From Ancylobacter novellus DSM 506 (GTDB lineage: Bacteria; Pseudomonadota; Alphaproteobacteria; Rhizobiales; Xanthobacteraceae), in contig NC_014217.1 in the NCBI RefSeq assembly GCF_000092925.1, positions 4,340,001-4,404,000 on the forward strand: a stretch of DNA of 64,000 bases, given 5' to 3'. Position numbers and translations under genes: made by a program. This document shows positions 40,321-49,430 of this stretch, piece by piece. Within the stretch, counting starts at the first letter, position 1, and each line of letters opens with the position of its first letter. A model generated the notes under the pieces. It worked only from the letters and a program-made list of their open reading frames with translations. It was not told where the DNA came from and searched no databases.

Positions 40321-41964
40321 GTGACTGCCGTGACCGCCGTCGCCGACGCACAGCCGCTCACCTTCGCCGGGTTCCCCGGCAGTTCCTGGGCCTTCGCGCT
40401 CCGGACCTGGCTGGCGCTCGTCATCGCGCTTTATGCCAGCTTCTGGCTCGAGCTCGACGCGCCGTACTCCTCTGCGCTCACCGTGGCGATCCTCGCCATC
40501 CCGACGCGCGGCCAGACAATGGAGAAGGCCGGATTCCGGCTGCTCGGCACGGTGATCGGCTGCGCCGCCTCCATCGCCATCGTCGGCCTGTTCACGCAGA
40601 CGCAGGTGCTGCTGCTGGCTGCCCTCGCCATTTGGATCGGGGCCTGCGTTTACCTGGCGGCGCTGCTCGACGGCAACCGCGCCTATATGGCGGGCCTCGG
40701 CGTCATCACCGTGGCCCTCGTCGCGCTCGAGCATCTTGACGATCCGCAGGACATCTTCGATGCCGCCACCGGGCGCGGTGCCGCCATCGTCGTTGGCATC
40801 CTCGCGGTCGCCTTCGTCAACGACCTCTCCGCGGCACCCGACTATTACCCGCAGGTCCTGGCCAAGCTCTGCGACCTTCACCGCCGCATCGCCGGCTATG
40901 CGGAGCGCTCGGTGGGTGGCGAGACCCTGCCCGCGACGATGGCTGCCGGTCTCCTGCGCGAGCTCACCCTCCTGCGCCCCGACATCACCGGCCTCGCCAC
41001 GGAATCGAGCGCCGGGCCGGCGCGCAGCGCGGCGGCACGCGCCGCCATGGTCAACCTCGTGGCCATGTTCGCCACGGCGCGCGCGCTGGAAGGACAGCCG
41101 ACCGCCTCGCCCTGCGCCTCGACGCTCACCGACGAACTGCTGCGCAAGCACGCCGAGGTGCGCGGGAATCTCGCGGCCCTGCGCGCCGGCGAGCGTCCCG
41201 TCCACGAACGGCATGCACCCGTCTATCGCTCGCGCCGGATCGCCCTGGCGAACGGCCTGCGTGCGGTCGTCTATTTCGCGCTGGCCTCGGCGTTCTTCGT
41301 CATCGCCGGCTGGCCGTCGGCCAATGCCGCGCTCGCGCTGCTGGCGATCCTGATCGGCCTGAGCGCCACCATGCCCGACCCGGCCGTGACTATCCGGCTC
41401 GCGGTGATCGCCGCGCCGGTCTCCTGCCTCCTCGCCGGCGTGCTGGAATTCGTCGTGCTCGACGGCGTCGACGCCTTTCCGCTGCTGGCGCTCGCCCTCG
41501 CCCCCTTCGTCATGGGCTCGGCGCTGCTGATGACCCGGCCCAACCCGGTGCTCGCCGGCTTCGGCCGGATCAACCTCGTCTTCATCGTGCTGCTGTTCCT
41601 GCCGACCAATCCGCAGAGCTACGACCCGCAGGCCTTCCTGTTCACCTGCCTCTTTCTCCTGCTCGCGACGCTCCTTCTGGCGGCTATCCAGATCGTGCTG
41701 CCGCCGCTGTCCGGCGAGCGCCGCATCCGCTGGCTGGCGAAATCCGCGCGCCGCGACCTCGCCGCACTGGAGACGGGTGCCGGCCCGTGCCTCGCGCCCG
41801 AGGAAGCGGCGTTCCGCGATGCGGCGCGCATCGGCGAGATGATGATGGCCGGCGGTTCGGCCCCGCAGAATCAACCGGCCGTAACGCAAGCCATTGCCTG
41901 CTTCGATCATGCCGCGCGGATGCGGCTGTGCGCCGACCATCCTGTCGCGAAGAGGGAGCCCTGA
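40321..41964 (+). CDS. FUSC-family inner-membrane efflux protein (AaeB/YccC type)
   Basis: A 547-aa membrane protein made of two membrane blocks. The first (about 25-165) and second (about 315-485) each hold five or six helices, with a soluble helical region between them (about 170-310) and a C-terminal soluble tail. RTWLALVIALYASFWLELDAPYSSALTVAI is the typical FUSC start. Such proteins export aromatic carboxylic acids together with a HlyD-type adaptor. The start is a GTG. It is followed at once by DUF1656 and HlyD-like genes, the standard trio. Confidence 0.88.
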   Translation: MTAVTAVADAQPLTFAGFPGSSWAFALRTWLALVIALYASFWLELDAPYSSALTVAILAIPTRGQTMEKAGFRLLGTVIGCAASIAIVGLFTQTQVLLLAALAIWIGACVYLAALLDGNRAYMAGLGVITVALVALEHLDDPQDIFDAATGRGAAIVVGILAVAFVNDLSAAPDYYPQVLAKLCDLHRRIAGYAERSVGGETLPATMAAGLLRELTLLRPDITGLATESSAGPARSAAARAAMVNLVAMFATARALEGQPTASPCASTLTDELLRKHAEVRGNLAALRAGERPVHERHAPVYRSRRIALANGLRAVVYFALASAFFVIAGWPSANAALALLAILIGLSATMPDPAVTIRLAVIAAPVSCLLAGVLEFVVLDGVDAFPLLALALAPFVMGSALLMTRPNPVLAGFGRINLVFIVLLFLPTNPQSYDPQAFLFTCLFLLLATLLLAAIQIVLPPLSGERRIRWLAKSARRDLAALETGAGPCLAPEEAAFRDAARIGEMMMAGGSAPQNQPAVTQAIACFDHAARMRLCADHPVAKREP

Positions 41965-41969
41965 TCGCC

Positions 41970-42164
41970 ATGTTCTCGGAACTCATCATCGGCGGCGTGC
42001 TGATCTCGCCTGCTGTCTCCTATGCGGTGATCGCACTCGTCATCATTCTGGCGCTGCGCCCGCTGCTGCGCGTGGTCGGCTTCAGCCGCTTCGTCAGCAA
42101 CCCCGCGCTCGCCGAGCTCGGAATCTACGTCACGATCTTCAGCCTGCTCATCCAATTCGCTTGA
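41970..42164 (+). CDS. DUF1656 small membrane protein (AaeX-like)
   Basis: A 64-aa protein with two hydrophobic helices (about 14-32 and 48-62) and the conserved start MFSELIIGGVLISP. It is the small partner always found between FUSC and HlyD genes in such efflux operons. Starts 5 bp after the FUSC stop. Confidence 0.88.
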   Translation: MFSELIIGGVLISPAVSYAVIALVIILALRPLLRVVGFSRFVSNPALAELGIYVTIFSLLIQFA

Positions 42165-42174
42165 GGGTACAGCC

Positions 42175-43416
42175 ATGGACGCACGTCAGTCCCAGGTGCA
42201 GCTTCTGCTGCGCGACGATCCGGTCGTCGACGAAACGGCCGACACTGCGCCGGTCGCGCGCGTCGGGGCCGAGGGATTTGCGCCCGCCTTCGCGACGGCG
42301 CCGCCGGTCGCCGGCCCGAGCCGCCTTATGCGCTCTCTGCGCTCCGCCGGCCGGCACCTGCTCACCCTCGCCATCGCCATGGTCGCCGTCGCGACGGCGC
42401 TCGTCGCCTGGCAGTATTACGTGCTGGCGCCGTGGACGCGCGACGGCGCGGTGCGCGTGCAGGTGGCGAATGTCGCGCCGCAGGTCTCCGGCCAGATCGT
42501 CGACGTCAAGGTCTCCGACAACCAGTTCGTCCACGCCGGCGACGTGCTCTACGTCATCGATCCCTTCGACTTCGAAGTGAGCCAGCGCGCGGCGAAGGCC
42601 CAGATGGACGAGCGCGCGGCCGACCTCGAAGTGAAGCAGGCCGAGTCGCAGCGGCGGCAGAACCTCTCGCCCATCGCCACGACCCCGGAGGAGCAGCAGG
42701 TCTTCGCCGGCAACGCCGCGCAGGCGAAGGCGGCTTTCGACGCGGCGGGCCAGCAGTTCGCCCAGGCCGAGGTGAACCTGAAGCGCACTAAGGTGCTGAG
42801 CCCGGTCGACGGCTATGTCACCAATCTCCTGCTGCGCGTCGGCGACTACGCCCAGACCGGAGTCACCAACATCTCGGTGATCGATTCGAACAGCTTCTGG
42901 ATCGATGGCTATTTCGAAGAGACCAAGATGGCCAAGATCTGCGTCGGCGACCGCGCCGAAGCCAAGCTGATGGGCTACTCCGCGCCGATCACCGGCCATG
43001 TCGAGACCATCACCCGCGGCATCAGCGTGTCCAATGCCGAGGCGGGCACGCAGGGCCTGCCCAACGTCAACCCGATCTATACCTGGGTACGCCTCGCCCA
43101 GCGCGTGCCGGTGCGCGTCGCCATTGATCACGTGCCGCCGGGCGTGCCTCTGGTCTCCGGCCTGACGGCGACGGTGAGCATCGTGTCGTCGCAGCCGGAT
43201 CGTCCGGCCGGGCTCGCCGGCATCCCCGCCGATATCCTCGGCCGCCTGTCCGAGGTCTTCTACGGCCCGCAGCCGCCGCGGCCCGGCTGCATCGCCGCCA
43301 CGTCCGGCCCGGCGCCGGCGGAGCGGGTCCCGGTGCCGGCGGATTCCCCGTCGGATGCGGCGAAGCAGCTGGAGCCCGGCCTCGCCCCCGGGCTTACGGT
43401 GTCGCCGGGCAAGTAG
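42175..43416 (+). CDS. HlyD/EmrA-family membrane fusion protein
   Basis: A 413-aa periplasmic adaptor. A single N-terminal helix lies near residues 62-82 (LLTLAIAMVAVATALVAWQYYV). The lipoyl half-motifs are VAPQVSGQIVDVKVSDNQFVHAGDVLYVIDPFDF and VNLKRTKVLSPVDGYVTNLLLRVGDY, with a helical hairpin between them. An unusually long Pro/Ala-rich C-terminal tail of about 60 residues follows the beta-barrel. It would link the FUSC pump to an outer-membrane channel. Confidence 0.9.
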   Translation: MDARQSQVQLLLRDDPVVDETADTAPVARVGAEGFAPAFATAPPVAGPSRLMRSLRSAGRHLLTLAIAMVAVATALVAWQYYVLAPWTRDGAVRVQVANVAPQVSGQIVDVKVSDNQFVHAGDVLYVIDPFDFEVSQRAAKAQMDERAADLEVKQAESQRRQNLSPIATTPEEQQVFAGNAAQAKAAFDAAGQQFAQAEVNLKRTKVLSPVDGYVTNLLLRVGDYAQTGVTNISVIDSNSFWIDGYFEETKMAKICVGDRAEAKLMGYSAPITGHVETITRGISVSNAEAGTQGLPNVNPIYTWVRLAQRVPVRVAIDHVPPGVPLVSGLTATVSIVSSQPDRPAGLAGIPADILGRLSEVFYGPQPPRPGCIAATSGPAPAERVPVPADSPSDAAKQLEPGLAPGLTVSPGK

Positions 43417-43560
43417 CGAGCCGGCGGGAAGCGGGCAGAGGCGGGATCGCCCCGCTCCCGCGCTCACCCCCAATTCCCTTCAAGGATACATTTGCAGCTT
43501 GCGATGTTTCGCGCTGCGATCGCGTGTCCCCATAGACCATCACCACCTGGGGAGTGTGAA

Positions 43561-43662
43561 ATGGCCACGCATGCATCGTTGAAGTCCGTCGCCATCACGC
43601 TTTCCGGCGCCGCGGCGGAGCTCGTCAATGACGAGCGGGTCCGCGAGGCCTATCTCGACTGA
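43561..43662 (+). pseudogene. relic of a livF-type ATPase C-terminus
   Basis: A 33-codon frame starting ATGGCC with GGGGAG upstream. Its last 24 residues (VAITLSGAAAELVNDERVREAYLD) have the pattern of the extreme C-terminus of branched-chain amino acid transporter ATPases (LivF: ...xLxGxAAELxxDxRVREAYLG). Nothing upstream is LivF-like, so the frame is a fusion of unrelated sequence to a gene tail. It is probably not a functional protein, though it has a plausible ribosome-binding site. Confidence 0.5.
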
Positions 43663-43677
43663 CGCTCCTTGCCGGCC

Positions 43678-44667
43678 TCAGTTCATCACCAGCGCGGCCT
43701 CGTGGCGGGTGCGGCGCGGCTGCCAGGAGGCGAGAGCCGGCAGCTCAGGCTCGTTCTTCTTGCGGCCGTTGACGCCCACCGCGCCGTAGAGATCCTGGAT
43801 GAAGGCCTTCAGCGTCGGCGTGGTGTGCACCCCCTTGCGGGTGGCGAGCTGGAAGCGCACCGCATAGGAGGTCTCGTCGACCAGGATCGGCTTGAGCCGA
43901 CCGCTCTCGACCCATCCCTGTGCATAATGCATGGGCAGGAAGGCGAGATAGGCGCCGGAGAGCACCAGCATGAGCTGCGCCTCCATCTGCTCCACCGAGG
44001 CCGCGGTCTTCGCCAGCCCGACCCGCTCCAGGTCCTGGTTGCACCAGTAGGAGCGGCTGGCGAAGGCGTGGTCGCGGATCATGTCGATGCTCAGCTCGGC
44101 CTCGTCCCTGGCGAAGAGCGGGTGGCCCTCGCCGCAATAGAGCGCGCTCGATTCGGTGTAGAGGTTCTGGTAGCGCAGGTTCGGCAGGCGCGGCACGAAG
44201 CCGAAGATGGCGAGGTCGATGCGCCGGTCGACCACCTGCCGCTGCAAGGCCGGCGGGCTGTCCACCACCAGCTTGATGCTGACGTTGTTCGGCCGCTTGG
44301 AGAAGCGCCGCAACGCCTCCGCGACCGGCGAATGCGGGTCGGTGACGGTGTTGTCGACCACGCCGATGCGCAAGCCTCCGGTCAGCATGCCGTGCAGCGA
44401 TTCGGTCTCGGAGCTGAACTCGTCCAGCGCCGCGAACAGGCGCAGCGCCGCCTCATAGACCACGCGGCCGTGGTCGGTGAGCTCGAAGCCGCTGCGCCCG
44501 CGCTGGCACAGCTTGGAGCGCAGCCGCTCCTCAAGCGCGATCATATGGTTGGAGATGGTCGACTGGCTGATGTTCAACTCGGCCTGCGCCGCGGAGAATC
44601 CGTTGCATTCCACGATCGTGGTGAAAACGCGCAGCAGCCGGAGATCGACATTCGCGATATTGACCAT
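43678..44667 (-). CDS. LysR-family transcriptional regulator
   Basis: A 329-aa regulator. HTH: LRLLRVFTTIVECNGFSAAQAELNISQSTISNHMIALEERL. The effector domain starts near LRIGVVDNTVTD. GGAGG lies 6 bases before the ATG at 44667; a longer start at 44745 is less likely because MVNIANVDLRLLRVF is the usual N-terminus. It diverges from the FAD-linked oxidase gene and probably controls that catabolic cluster. Effector unknown. Confidence 0.9.
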   Translation of the reverse strand: MVNIANVDLRLLRVFTTIVECNGFSAAQAELNISQSTISNHMIALEERLRSKLCQRGRSGFELTDHGRVVYEAALRLFAALDEFSSETESLHGMLTGGLRIGVVDNTVTDPHSPVAEALRRFSKRPNNVSIKLVVDSPPALQRQVVDRRIDLAIFGFVPRLPNLRYQNLYTESSALYCGEGHPLFARDEAELSIDMIRDHAFASRSYWCNQDLERVGLAKTAASVEQMEAQLMLVLSGAYLAFLPMHYAQGWVESGRLKPILVDETSYAVRFQLATRKGVHTTPTLKAFIQDLYGAVGVNGRKKNEPELPALASWQPRRTRHEAALVMN

Positions 44668-44795
44668 GTTCGCCTCCGCTATCGCGAGGGCCGAAGGCGC
44701 TCGCGCCGCCGGCCGGTTCGTGCCCCGGGGGAGGAATGAAAGCAAACATCGGACCAGCCGCCGCGTCCATGGGCGGCCGGTCGGGGAGAGTTGAT

Positions 44796-46223
44796 ATGCC
44801 CGATACTGCGATGCTGGCGCGCCTGCGTGAAATCCTCGGCGAGGCCGGCGTGCTGACCGATCCGGACCGGCTGGCGATCTATCTCGTCGACCAGCGCGAC
44901 CTCGTGCGCGGTGCGGCGCCGGCGGTGCTGCGGCCGTCCTCGACCGAGCAGGTGATGGCGATCATGCGCCTCGCCAGCGAGCATCGGGTGGGGATCGTGC
45001 CGCAGGCGGGCAATACGAGCTATTGCGCGGGCGCCACGCCGGACGGCTCGGGCGAGCAGTTCGTGCTCAGCCTGGAGCGGCTCGACAAGGTGCGTGCGGT
45101 CGATGCGCTCGACGCGACGCTCTCGGTCGATGCCGGCGTGATCCTCAAGCACGCGCAGGAGGCGGCGGAAGCCGCCGGACTGTACCTGCCGCTCAGCCTC
45201 GGCTCGGAAGGCACCTGCCGCATCGGTGGCGTCATCGGCACCAATGCCGGCGGCCTCTCCGTGCTGCGCTACGGCATGACGCGCGACCTCGTCCTCGGGC
45301 TGGAGGTGGTGCTGCCGGACGGCACGCTGGTCAACGACATGCGCAAGCTGCGCAAGAACAACACCGGCTACGACATCCGCCAGAATTTCATCGGCGCCGA
45401 GGGCACGCTGGGCGTCGTCACCGGGGCGGTGCTCAAACTGATCCCGATGCCCACCCGGCGCGCCACCGCCTGGGTGGAGCTCGCGCCCGACGTGCCGCTG
45501 CCGGAGATGCTGGCGCTGGTGCGGCGCGAGACCAGCGACCTCGTCTCCTCCTTCGAGTTCATCACCGCGCGCTCCCTGGCTCTGGTGGCAGCCGATGGCG
45601 GCAGGCTGAAGAGCGGCTCGGGCGGGGTGATCCTGGTCGAATTGTCCTCCTCCTCGAAGCATCTGCCCATCGAGGAGGTGCTGGAAGGCGCGATGGGCGA
45701 GGTGGTCGAGCAGGGCTGGGCCGAGGACGTCATCATCGCCCAGGCCGAGGCGCAGCGGGCGGAGATGTGGCGCATCCGCGAGACCATCCCCGAGGGCGAG
45801 AAGCGCTTCGGCGGCTCGGTGAAGCACGACATTTCCGTGCCGCTCGGCCGCACGGTCGACTTCCTCAAAGAGGGCGGCGCGGCGGTGGCGGCCTATGACC
45901 CGAGCTTCGAGCTCTCGGTCTACGGCCATGTCGGCGACGGCAACCTGCACTACAACATCCTCGTCCCGCCGGGCGAGGACCGGCTCGCCTTCACCGACCG
46001 GGTCACCCGCGAGCTGGCGCCGAGGCTCTACGACATCGCGGTCGGCATGGGCGGCACCTTCAGCGCCGAGCACGGCGTCGGAAGGCTCAAGCGCGGCCTG
46101 TTGCAGCATTATGCCGATCCCGGCCGCTACCGCGTCCTGCGCGGCCTCAAGGGCCTGTTCGACCCGCACGGGGTGATGAACCCCGGCGCCATGGTCGACC
46201 CGTCCATCGGCCTGCCCGACTGA
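44796..46223 (+). CDS. FAD-binding oxidoreductase, D-2-hydroxyacid dehydrogenase type (GlcD/LDH-D family)
   Basis: A 475-aa flavoprotein. The FAD-binding PCMH domain has PQAGNTSYCAGATP and GSEGTCRIGGVIGTNAGGLSVLRYGMTRD. The C-terminal cap has VYGHVGDGNLHYN and FSAEHGVGRLK, which include the metal-binding His residues of the GlcD/D-2-hydroxyglutarate dehydrogenase group. It oxidises a 2-hydroxy acid to a 2-oxo acid. The ATG at 44796 has GGGGAG 7 bases upstream. It lacks a GlcE/GlcF partner in the window. Confidence 0.88.
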   Translation: MPDTAMLARLREILGEAGVLTDPDRLAIYLVDQRDLVRGAAPAVLRPSSTEQVMAIMRLASEHRVGIVPQAGNTSYCAGATPDGSGEQFVLSLERLDKVRAVDALDATLSVDAGVILKHAQEAAEAAGLYLPLSLGSEGTCRIGGVIGTNAGGLSVLRYGMTRDLVLGLEVVLPDGTLVNDMRKLRKNNTGYDIRQNFIGAEGTLGVVTGAVLKLIPMPTRRATAWVELAPDVPLPEMLALVRRETSDLVSSFEFITARSLALVAADGGRLKSGSGGVILVELSSSSKHLPIEEVLEGAMGEVVEQGWAEDVIIAQAEAQRAEMWRIRETIPEGEKRFGGSVKHDISVPLGRTVDFLKEGGAAVAAYDPSFELSVYGHVGDGNLHYNILVPPGEDRLAFTDRVTRELAPRLYDIAVGMGGTFSAEHGVGRLKRGLLQHYADPGRYRVLRGLKGLFDPHGVMNPGAMVDPSIGLPD

Positions 46224-46322
46224 CGCTTTGGTCCGCGCGCGGCCAAACTTTAGATTTGCGTTGATGCATTCGTCGCCGGCGGCCTGCCGCCTATCCTCGA
46301 TGGCTATTCGAGGGGTGACGGG

Positions 46323-47108
46323 ATGGTCGCTGAACGCCATATCGCCGCGCCGGCGCGCTGGTCGCGCCTGCCGGCTGAGTTCGCCGCGGAAGGAGAGGCT
46401 GGCCTCTCCGTCGGCATGATCGCGCTCGCCACCGACCGGGTGGGCGTGGGCGATTTCGAGCGCTTCCTGGCGTCGGTCGAAGGCCTGTCCGTCTTCACCA
46501 GCCGCGTGCCCATCGCCGAGGTGGTGACGCCGGCCTCGCTGGCGGCGATGCGCGACCATCTCACGGAAGCGACCGCGCGCCTCGTGCCGGGCTCGCCGCT
46601 CGATGCCGTCGCCTTCAGCTGCACCTCCGGCACCGTCGCCATCGGCGTCGAGAACGTCCACGCCGCCGTCACCCGCGCCCGTCCCGGCCTGCCGGTCCAC
46701 ACGCCCATTGAGGCCGGCGCCAGAGCGCTCGACGTCCTCGGCGTGCGGCGCATCGCGCTGCTGGCGCCCTATCTGGAGGCGGCCGGCAACCTCATCTCCG
46801 GCTTCTTCGAAACTGCGAGCGTCGATGTGCTCAGCCGCGCCACCTTCGCGCTCGATGGCGACCGGCAGATGAACCGCGTCACACCTCAATGCCTGATCGC
46901 AGCCGGCAAGCAGTGCCTCGTGGACACGCCGGAGGCGCAGGCGCTGTTCATCTCCTGCACCGGTCTTGCCACCGCCGACGTCGTCGAGGCCATCGAGGTG
47001 GCGACCGGCAAACCCGTCGTCACCAGCAACCAGGCCCTGGCCTGGGACGTGCTGCGCGGCAGCGGAAACGCATCGAAATTGCAAGGGCGCGGACGACTGT
47101 TCCGCTAG
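46323..47108 (+). CDS. Asp/Glu racemase superfamily enzyme (maleate isomerase/arylmalonate decarboxylase-like)
   Basis: A 261-aa enzyme. The two catalytic Cys positions of the superfamily are visible in FSCTSGTVAIG and ISCTGLATADVVE. It has PIEAGARALDVLGVRRIALLAPY, which resembles maleate cis-trans isomerase. Such enzymes isomerise maleate or act on alpha-substituted diacids. It lies between an FAD hydroxyacid dehydrogenase and a flavin monooxygenase. The 99-bp gap upstream may hold a promoter. Confidence 0.83.
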   Translation: MVAERHIAAPARWSRLPAEFAAEGEAGLSVGMIALATDRVGVGDFERFLASVEGLSVFTSRVPIAEVVTPASLAAMRDHLTEATARLVPGSPLDAVAFSCTSGTVAIGVENVHAAVTRARPGLPVHTPIEAGARALDVLGVRRIALLAPYLEAAGNLISGFFETASVDVLSRATFALDGDRQMNRVTPQCLIAAGKQCLVDTPEAQALFISCTGLATADVVEAIEVATGKPVVTSNQALAWDVLRGSGNASKLQGRGRLFR

Positions 47109-47127
47109 CGCCACATCGGGAAATCCA

Positions 47128-48438
47128 ATGACACGACAGATGCACCTCGTCGCGTTCCTGTTCGCCGGGCCGACCTCGCACCATCACGGCATGTGGCGCC
47201 ATCCGGAGACGCAGAACGCGTTCCTCGATCCGGCGACCTATGAGCACGTCGCCCGCGTGCTGGAGCAGGGGCGCTTCGACAGCCTGTTCTTCGCCGACGT
47301 GCTGGGCATCTCCGACTATTACAATGGCAGCTACGACACGATGCTCGGCAAGGGCGGGCAGATGGGCCTGCTCGACCCGGTGCCGCTGCTCACCCTGATG
47401 GCGCGGGCGACGCAGCATATCGGCCTCGGCGCGACCATCTCGACCTCGCTGTTCAACCCCTACCACATCGCCCGCACGCTCGGGACGCTCGACCATCTCT
47501 CCGGCGGACGGGTGGCGTGGAACGTCGTCACCTCGTCGAGTAGCCTGGAGGCGCATAATTTCGGCCTCGACGGGCTGCCTGCCCGCAATGAGCGCTACGA
47601 CCGCGCCGACGAGGTGGTCGAGGCCTGCATCGGGCTATGGCACTCGTGGGAGGACGGCGCGCTGGTGCTGGACAAGAAGGCCGGCACCTTCGCCGACCCG
47701 TCCAAGGTCCACCCCGTCAACTATCAGGGCCGCTGGATCAAGACCGCCGGGCCGCTCACCGTGCCGCGCTCGCCGCAGGGCCATCCCGTCATCATGCAGG
47801 CCGGTTCGTCGGATCGCGGGCGCGAATTCGCCGCGCGCTGGTCGGAGATCATCTTCACCCTGCAGCACGACATCAGCGGCATGCAGGCTTTCTACTCCGA
47901 TATCAAGGTCCGCATGGGCAAGTACGGACGCGCGCCGGAGGAATGCGCCATCCTCACCTCTGTCGACCCGATCATCGGCGAGACGGAGTCGATTGCCCGT
48001 GAGAAGCAGGCCTATATCAACAGCCTCGTCGACGCCGAGCTTGGCATGGCGCTGGTCTCCTACCATCTCGGCGTCGACCTCTCCCGCTACCCGGCCGACC
48101 AGCCGCTCTCCGACATCCAGCTCGAGGAGGGCTCGCGCGGCTCCTTCGACATATTGGTGAAGGCGACGCAGGCGGACGGGCTGACGCTCGGGCAGGCGGC
48201 GCAGCGCTTCGCCACCTCCGAGCTCTGCCCGCAGGTCGTCGGCACGCCGGAGAGCGTCGCGGACCAGCTTCAGACCTTCTTCGAGGCGAAGGGCTGTGAC
48301 GGCTTCATCCTGACGCCGACGGCCTTCCCCGGCACTTTCGAGAGCTTCGCCCGCAGCGTCTCGCCGATCCTGCAAGAACGTGGCGTGCTGCGGAAGGACT
48401 ATACGGGCAAGACGCTGCGGGAGAACCTGCGCAGCTGA
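47128..48438 (+). CDS. LLM-class flavin monooxygenase, NtaA/SnaA/DszA family
   Basis: A 436-aa FMNH2-dependent monooxygenase. The N-terminus has FLFAGPTSHHHGMWRHPET and FDSLFFADVLG. The barrel has STSLFNPYHIARTLGTLDHLSGGRVAWNVVTSSS, the hallmark of the nitrilotriacetate/pristinamycin/dibenzothiophene monooxygenases. A separate flavin reductase is needed, and none is seen in the window. It follows the racemase-family gene by 19 bp. Substrate unknown; amino-polycarboxylates, sulfonates and N-heterocycles are family options. Confidence 0.9.
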   Translation: MTRQMHLVAFLFAGPTSHHHGMWRHPETQNAFLDPATYEHVARVLEQGRFDSLFFADVLGISDYYNGSYDTMLGKGGQMGLLDPVPLLTLMARATQHIGLGATISTSLFNPYHIARTLGTLDHLSGGRVAWNVVTSSSSLEAHNFGLDGLPARNERYDRADEVVEACIGLWHSWEDGALVLDKKAGTFADPSKVHPVNYQGRWIKTAGPLTVPRSPQGHPVIMQAGSSDRGREFAARWSEIIFTLQHDISGMQAFYSDIKVRMGKYGRAPEECAILTSVDPIIGETESIAREKQAYINSLVDAELGMALVSYHLGVDLSRYPADQPLSDIQLEEGSRGSFDILVKATQADGLTLGQAAQRFATSELCPQVVGTPESVADQLQTFFEAKGCDGFILTPTAFPGTFESFARSVSPILQERGVLRKDYTGKTLRENLRS

Positions 48439-48458
48439 TCAGTCGATAGCCGGCAAAG

Positions 48459-48483
48459 AAGAGGCGCCGTGCGGCGCCTCTTT
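48459..48483. terminator. bidirectional terminator between monooxygenase and dehydrogenase genes
   Basis: A hairpin with 11-bp arms (AAGAGGCGCCG and CGGCGCCTCTT, 2-nt core loop) followed by TT on the + strand and preceded by AA on the same strand, so it has U-tracts in both directions. It lies between two convergent genes. Confidence 0.85.
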
Positions 48484-48488
48484 CGCGT

Positions 48489-49430
48489 TCAGTAGCCGAC
48501 CGAGAGGTCGACCCGTCCGGTCGGCTCCTCACCGCGCTCGAAGCGGTTGAAATTACCGAGGATGGCGCTCTCCGCCGCCGCGCTCACCGCCTGGGCGGCG
48601 ATGTGCGGCGTCACCAGCACGCGCGGATGGTTCCAGAGCGGGCTTTCCGCCGGCAGCGGCTCGGTCGGGAAGACGTCGAGCATCGCCCAGTCGAGCCTGC
48701 CGGCATCGAGCGCGGCGACGAGGTCGGTTTCGACGAGATGGCCGCCACGCCCGAGATGCACCAGCGCGCCGCCGCCCGGCAGGCGGTCGAACAGCTTCGC
48801 GTTCAGTATGCCGCGGGTCTCGTCGGTCAGGGGGAGGATGTTCACCAATATCTCGCTACGGCCGAGGAATTCGTCGAGCCCCGTCTCGCCGGTGAAGCTC
48901 TCGACGCCGGGAAGCTCCTTCGGCGTGCGGCTCCAGCCGATGACGTCGAAGCCGAGCAGTGCCAGCTTGAGCGCGATGTCCGAGCCGAAAACGCCGAGCC
49001 CCATCACCCCGACCGTGCGCTGGGAAGGGTGCACCGCCTCCAGCATGCGCCACTCGCGCTGCGCCTGCTGGGCGCGGTAGCGGTCCATCTGCCGGTGCCA
49101 GTTCAGCACGCCGTAGAGCGCATATTCGGTCATCTGCTCGCGCAATCCGCCGTCGACGAGGCGGAACAGCGGCTTTTCACGCGGAAAGGCCGGATCGCGG
49201 ATGATCTGGTCGATGCCGGCGCCGAGCGAGAACACCGCCTGCAGGTTCGGCAGCGAGGCCAGCACGCCGTCCGGGATGCGCCAGACGAGGGCATGGGTGA
49301 TATCGGCCGGGTCGCCGAGGTCGGGGAAGACGCGGAACTCGACATCCGGCCGCTCGCGGGCGAACAGCGCCTGCCACGGCGCGGGATCGTCGATGTTCGA
49401 GGCGAAAAGCAGGGTGGGGCCGGCCATCAA
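48489..49430 (-). CDS. D-isomer 2-hydroxyacid dehydrogenase, GhrA-like
   Basis: A 313-aa NAD(P)-dependent reductase for glyoxylate, hydroxypyruvate or related 2-oxo acids. The Rossmann motif is VGVMGLGVFGSDIA, followed by IGWSRTPKE (Ser/Arg suggests NADPH). The catalytic Arg is in ALVHLGRGG, Glu in VFPTEPLP and His in VTPHIAAQ. The usual GhrA length is about 312. It overlaps or abuts the agmatinase gene (gap 0-1 bp) and forms an operon with it. Confidence 0.88.
   Translation of the reverse strand: MMAGPTLLFASNIDDPAPWQALFARERPDVEFRVFPDLGDPADITHALVWRIPDGVLASLPNLQAVFSLGAGIDQIIRDPAFPREKPLFRLVDGGLREQMTEYALYGVLNWHRQMDRYRAQQAQREWRMLEAVHPSQRTVGVMGLGVFGSDIALKLALLGFDVIGWSRTPKELPGVESFTGETGLDEFLGRSEILVNILPLTDETRGILNAKLFDRLPGGGALVHLGRGGHLVETDLVAALDAGRLDWAMLDVFPTEPLPAESPLWNHPRVLVTPHIAAQAVSAAAESAILGNFNRFERGEEPTGRVDLSVGY

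Noticed and set aside
44679..47114. An 811-codon minus-strand frame opposite the FAD oxidase and racemase-family genes
   Set aside because: No recognisable domain; the plus-strand genes have clear motifs and ribosome-binding sites.
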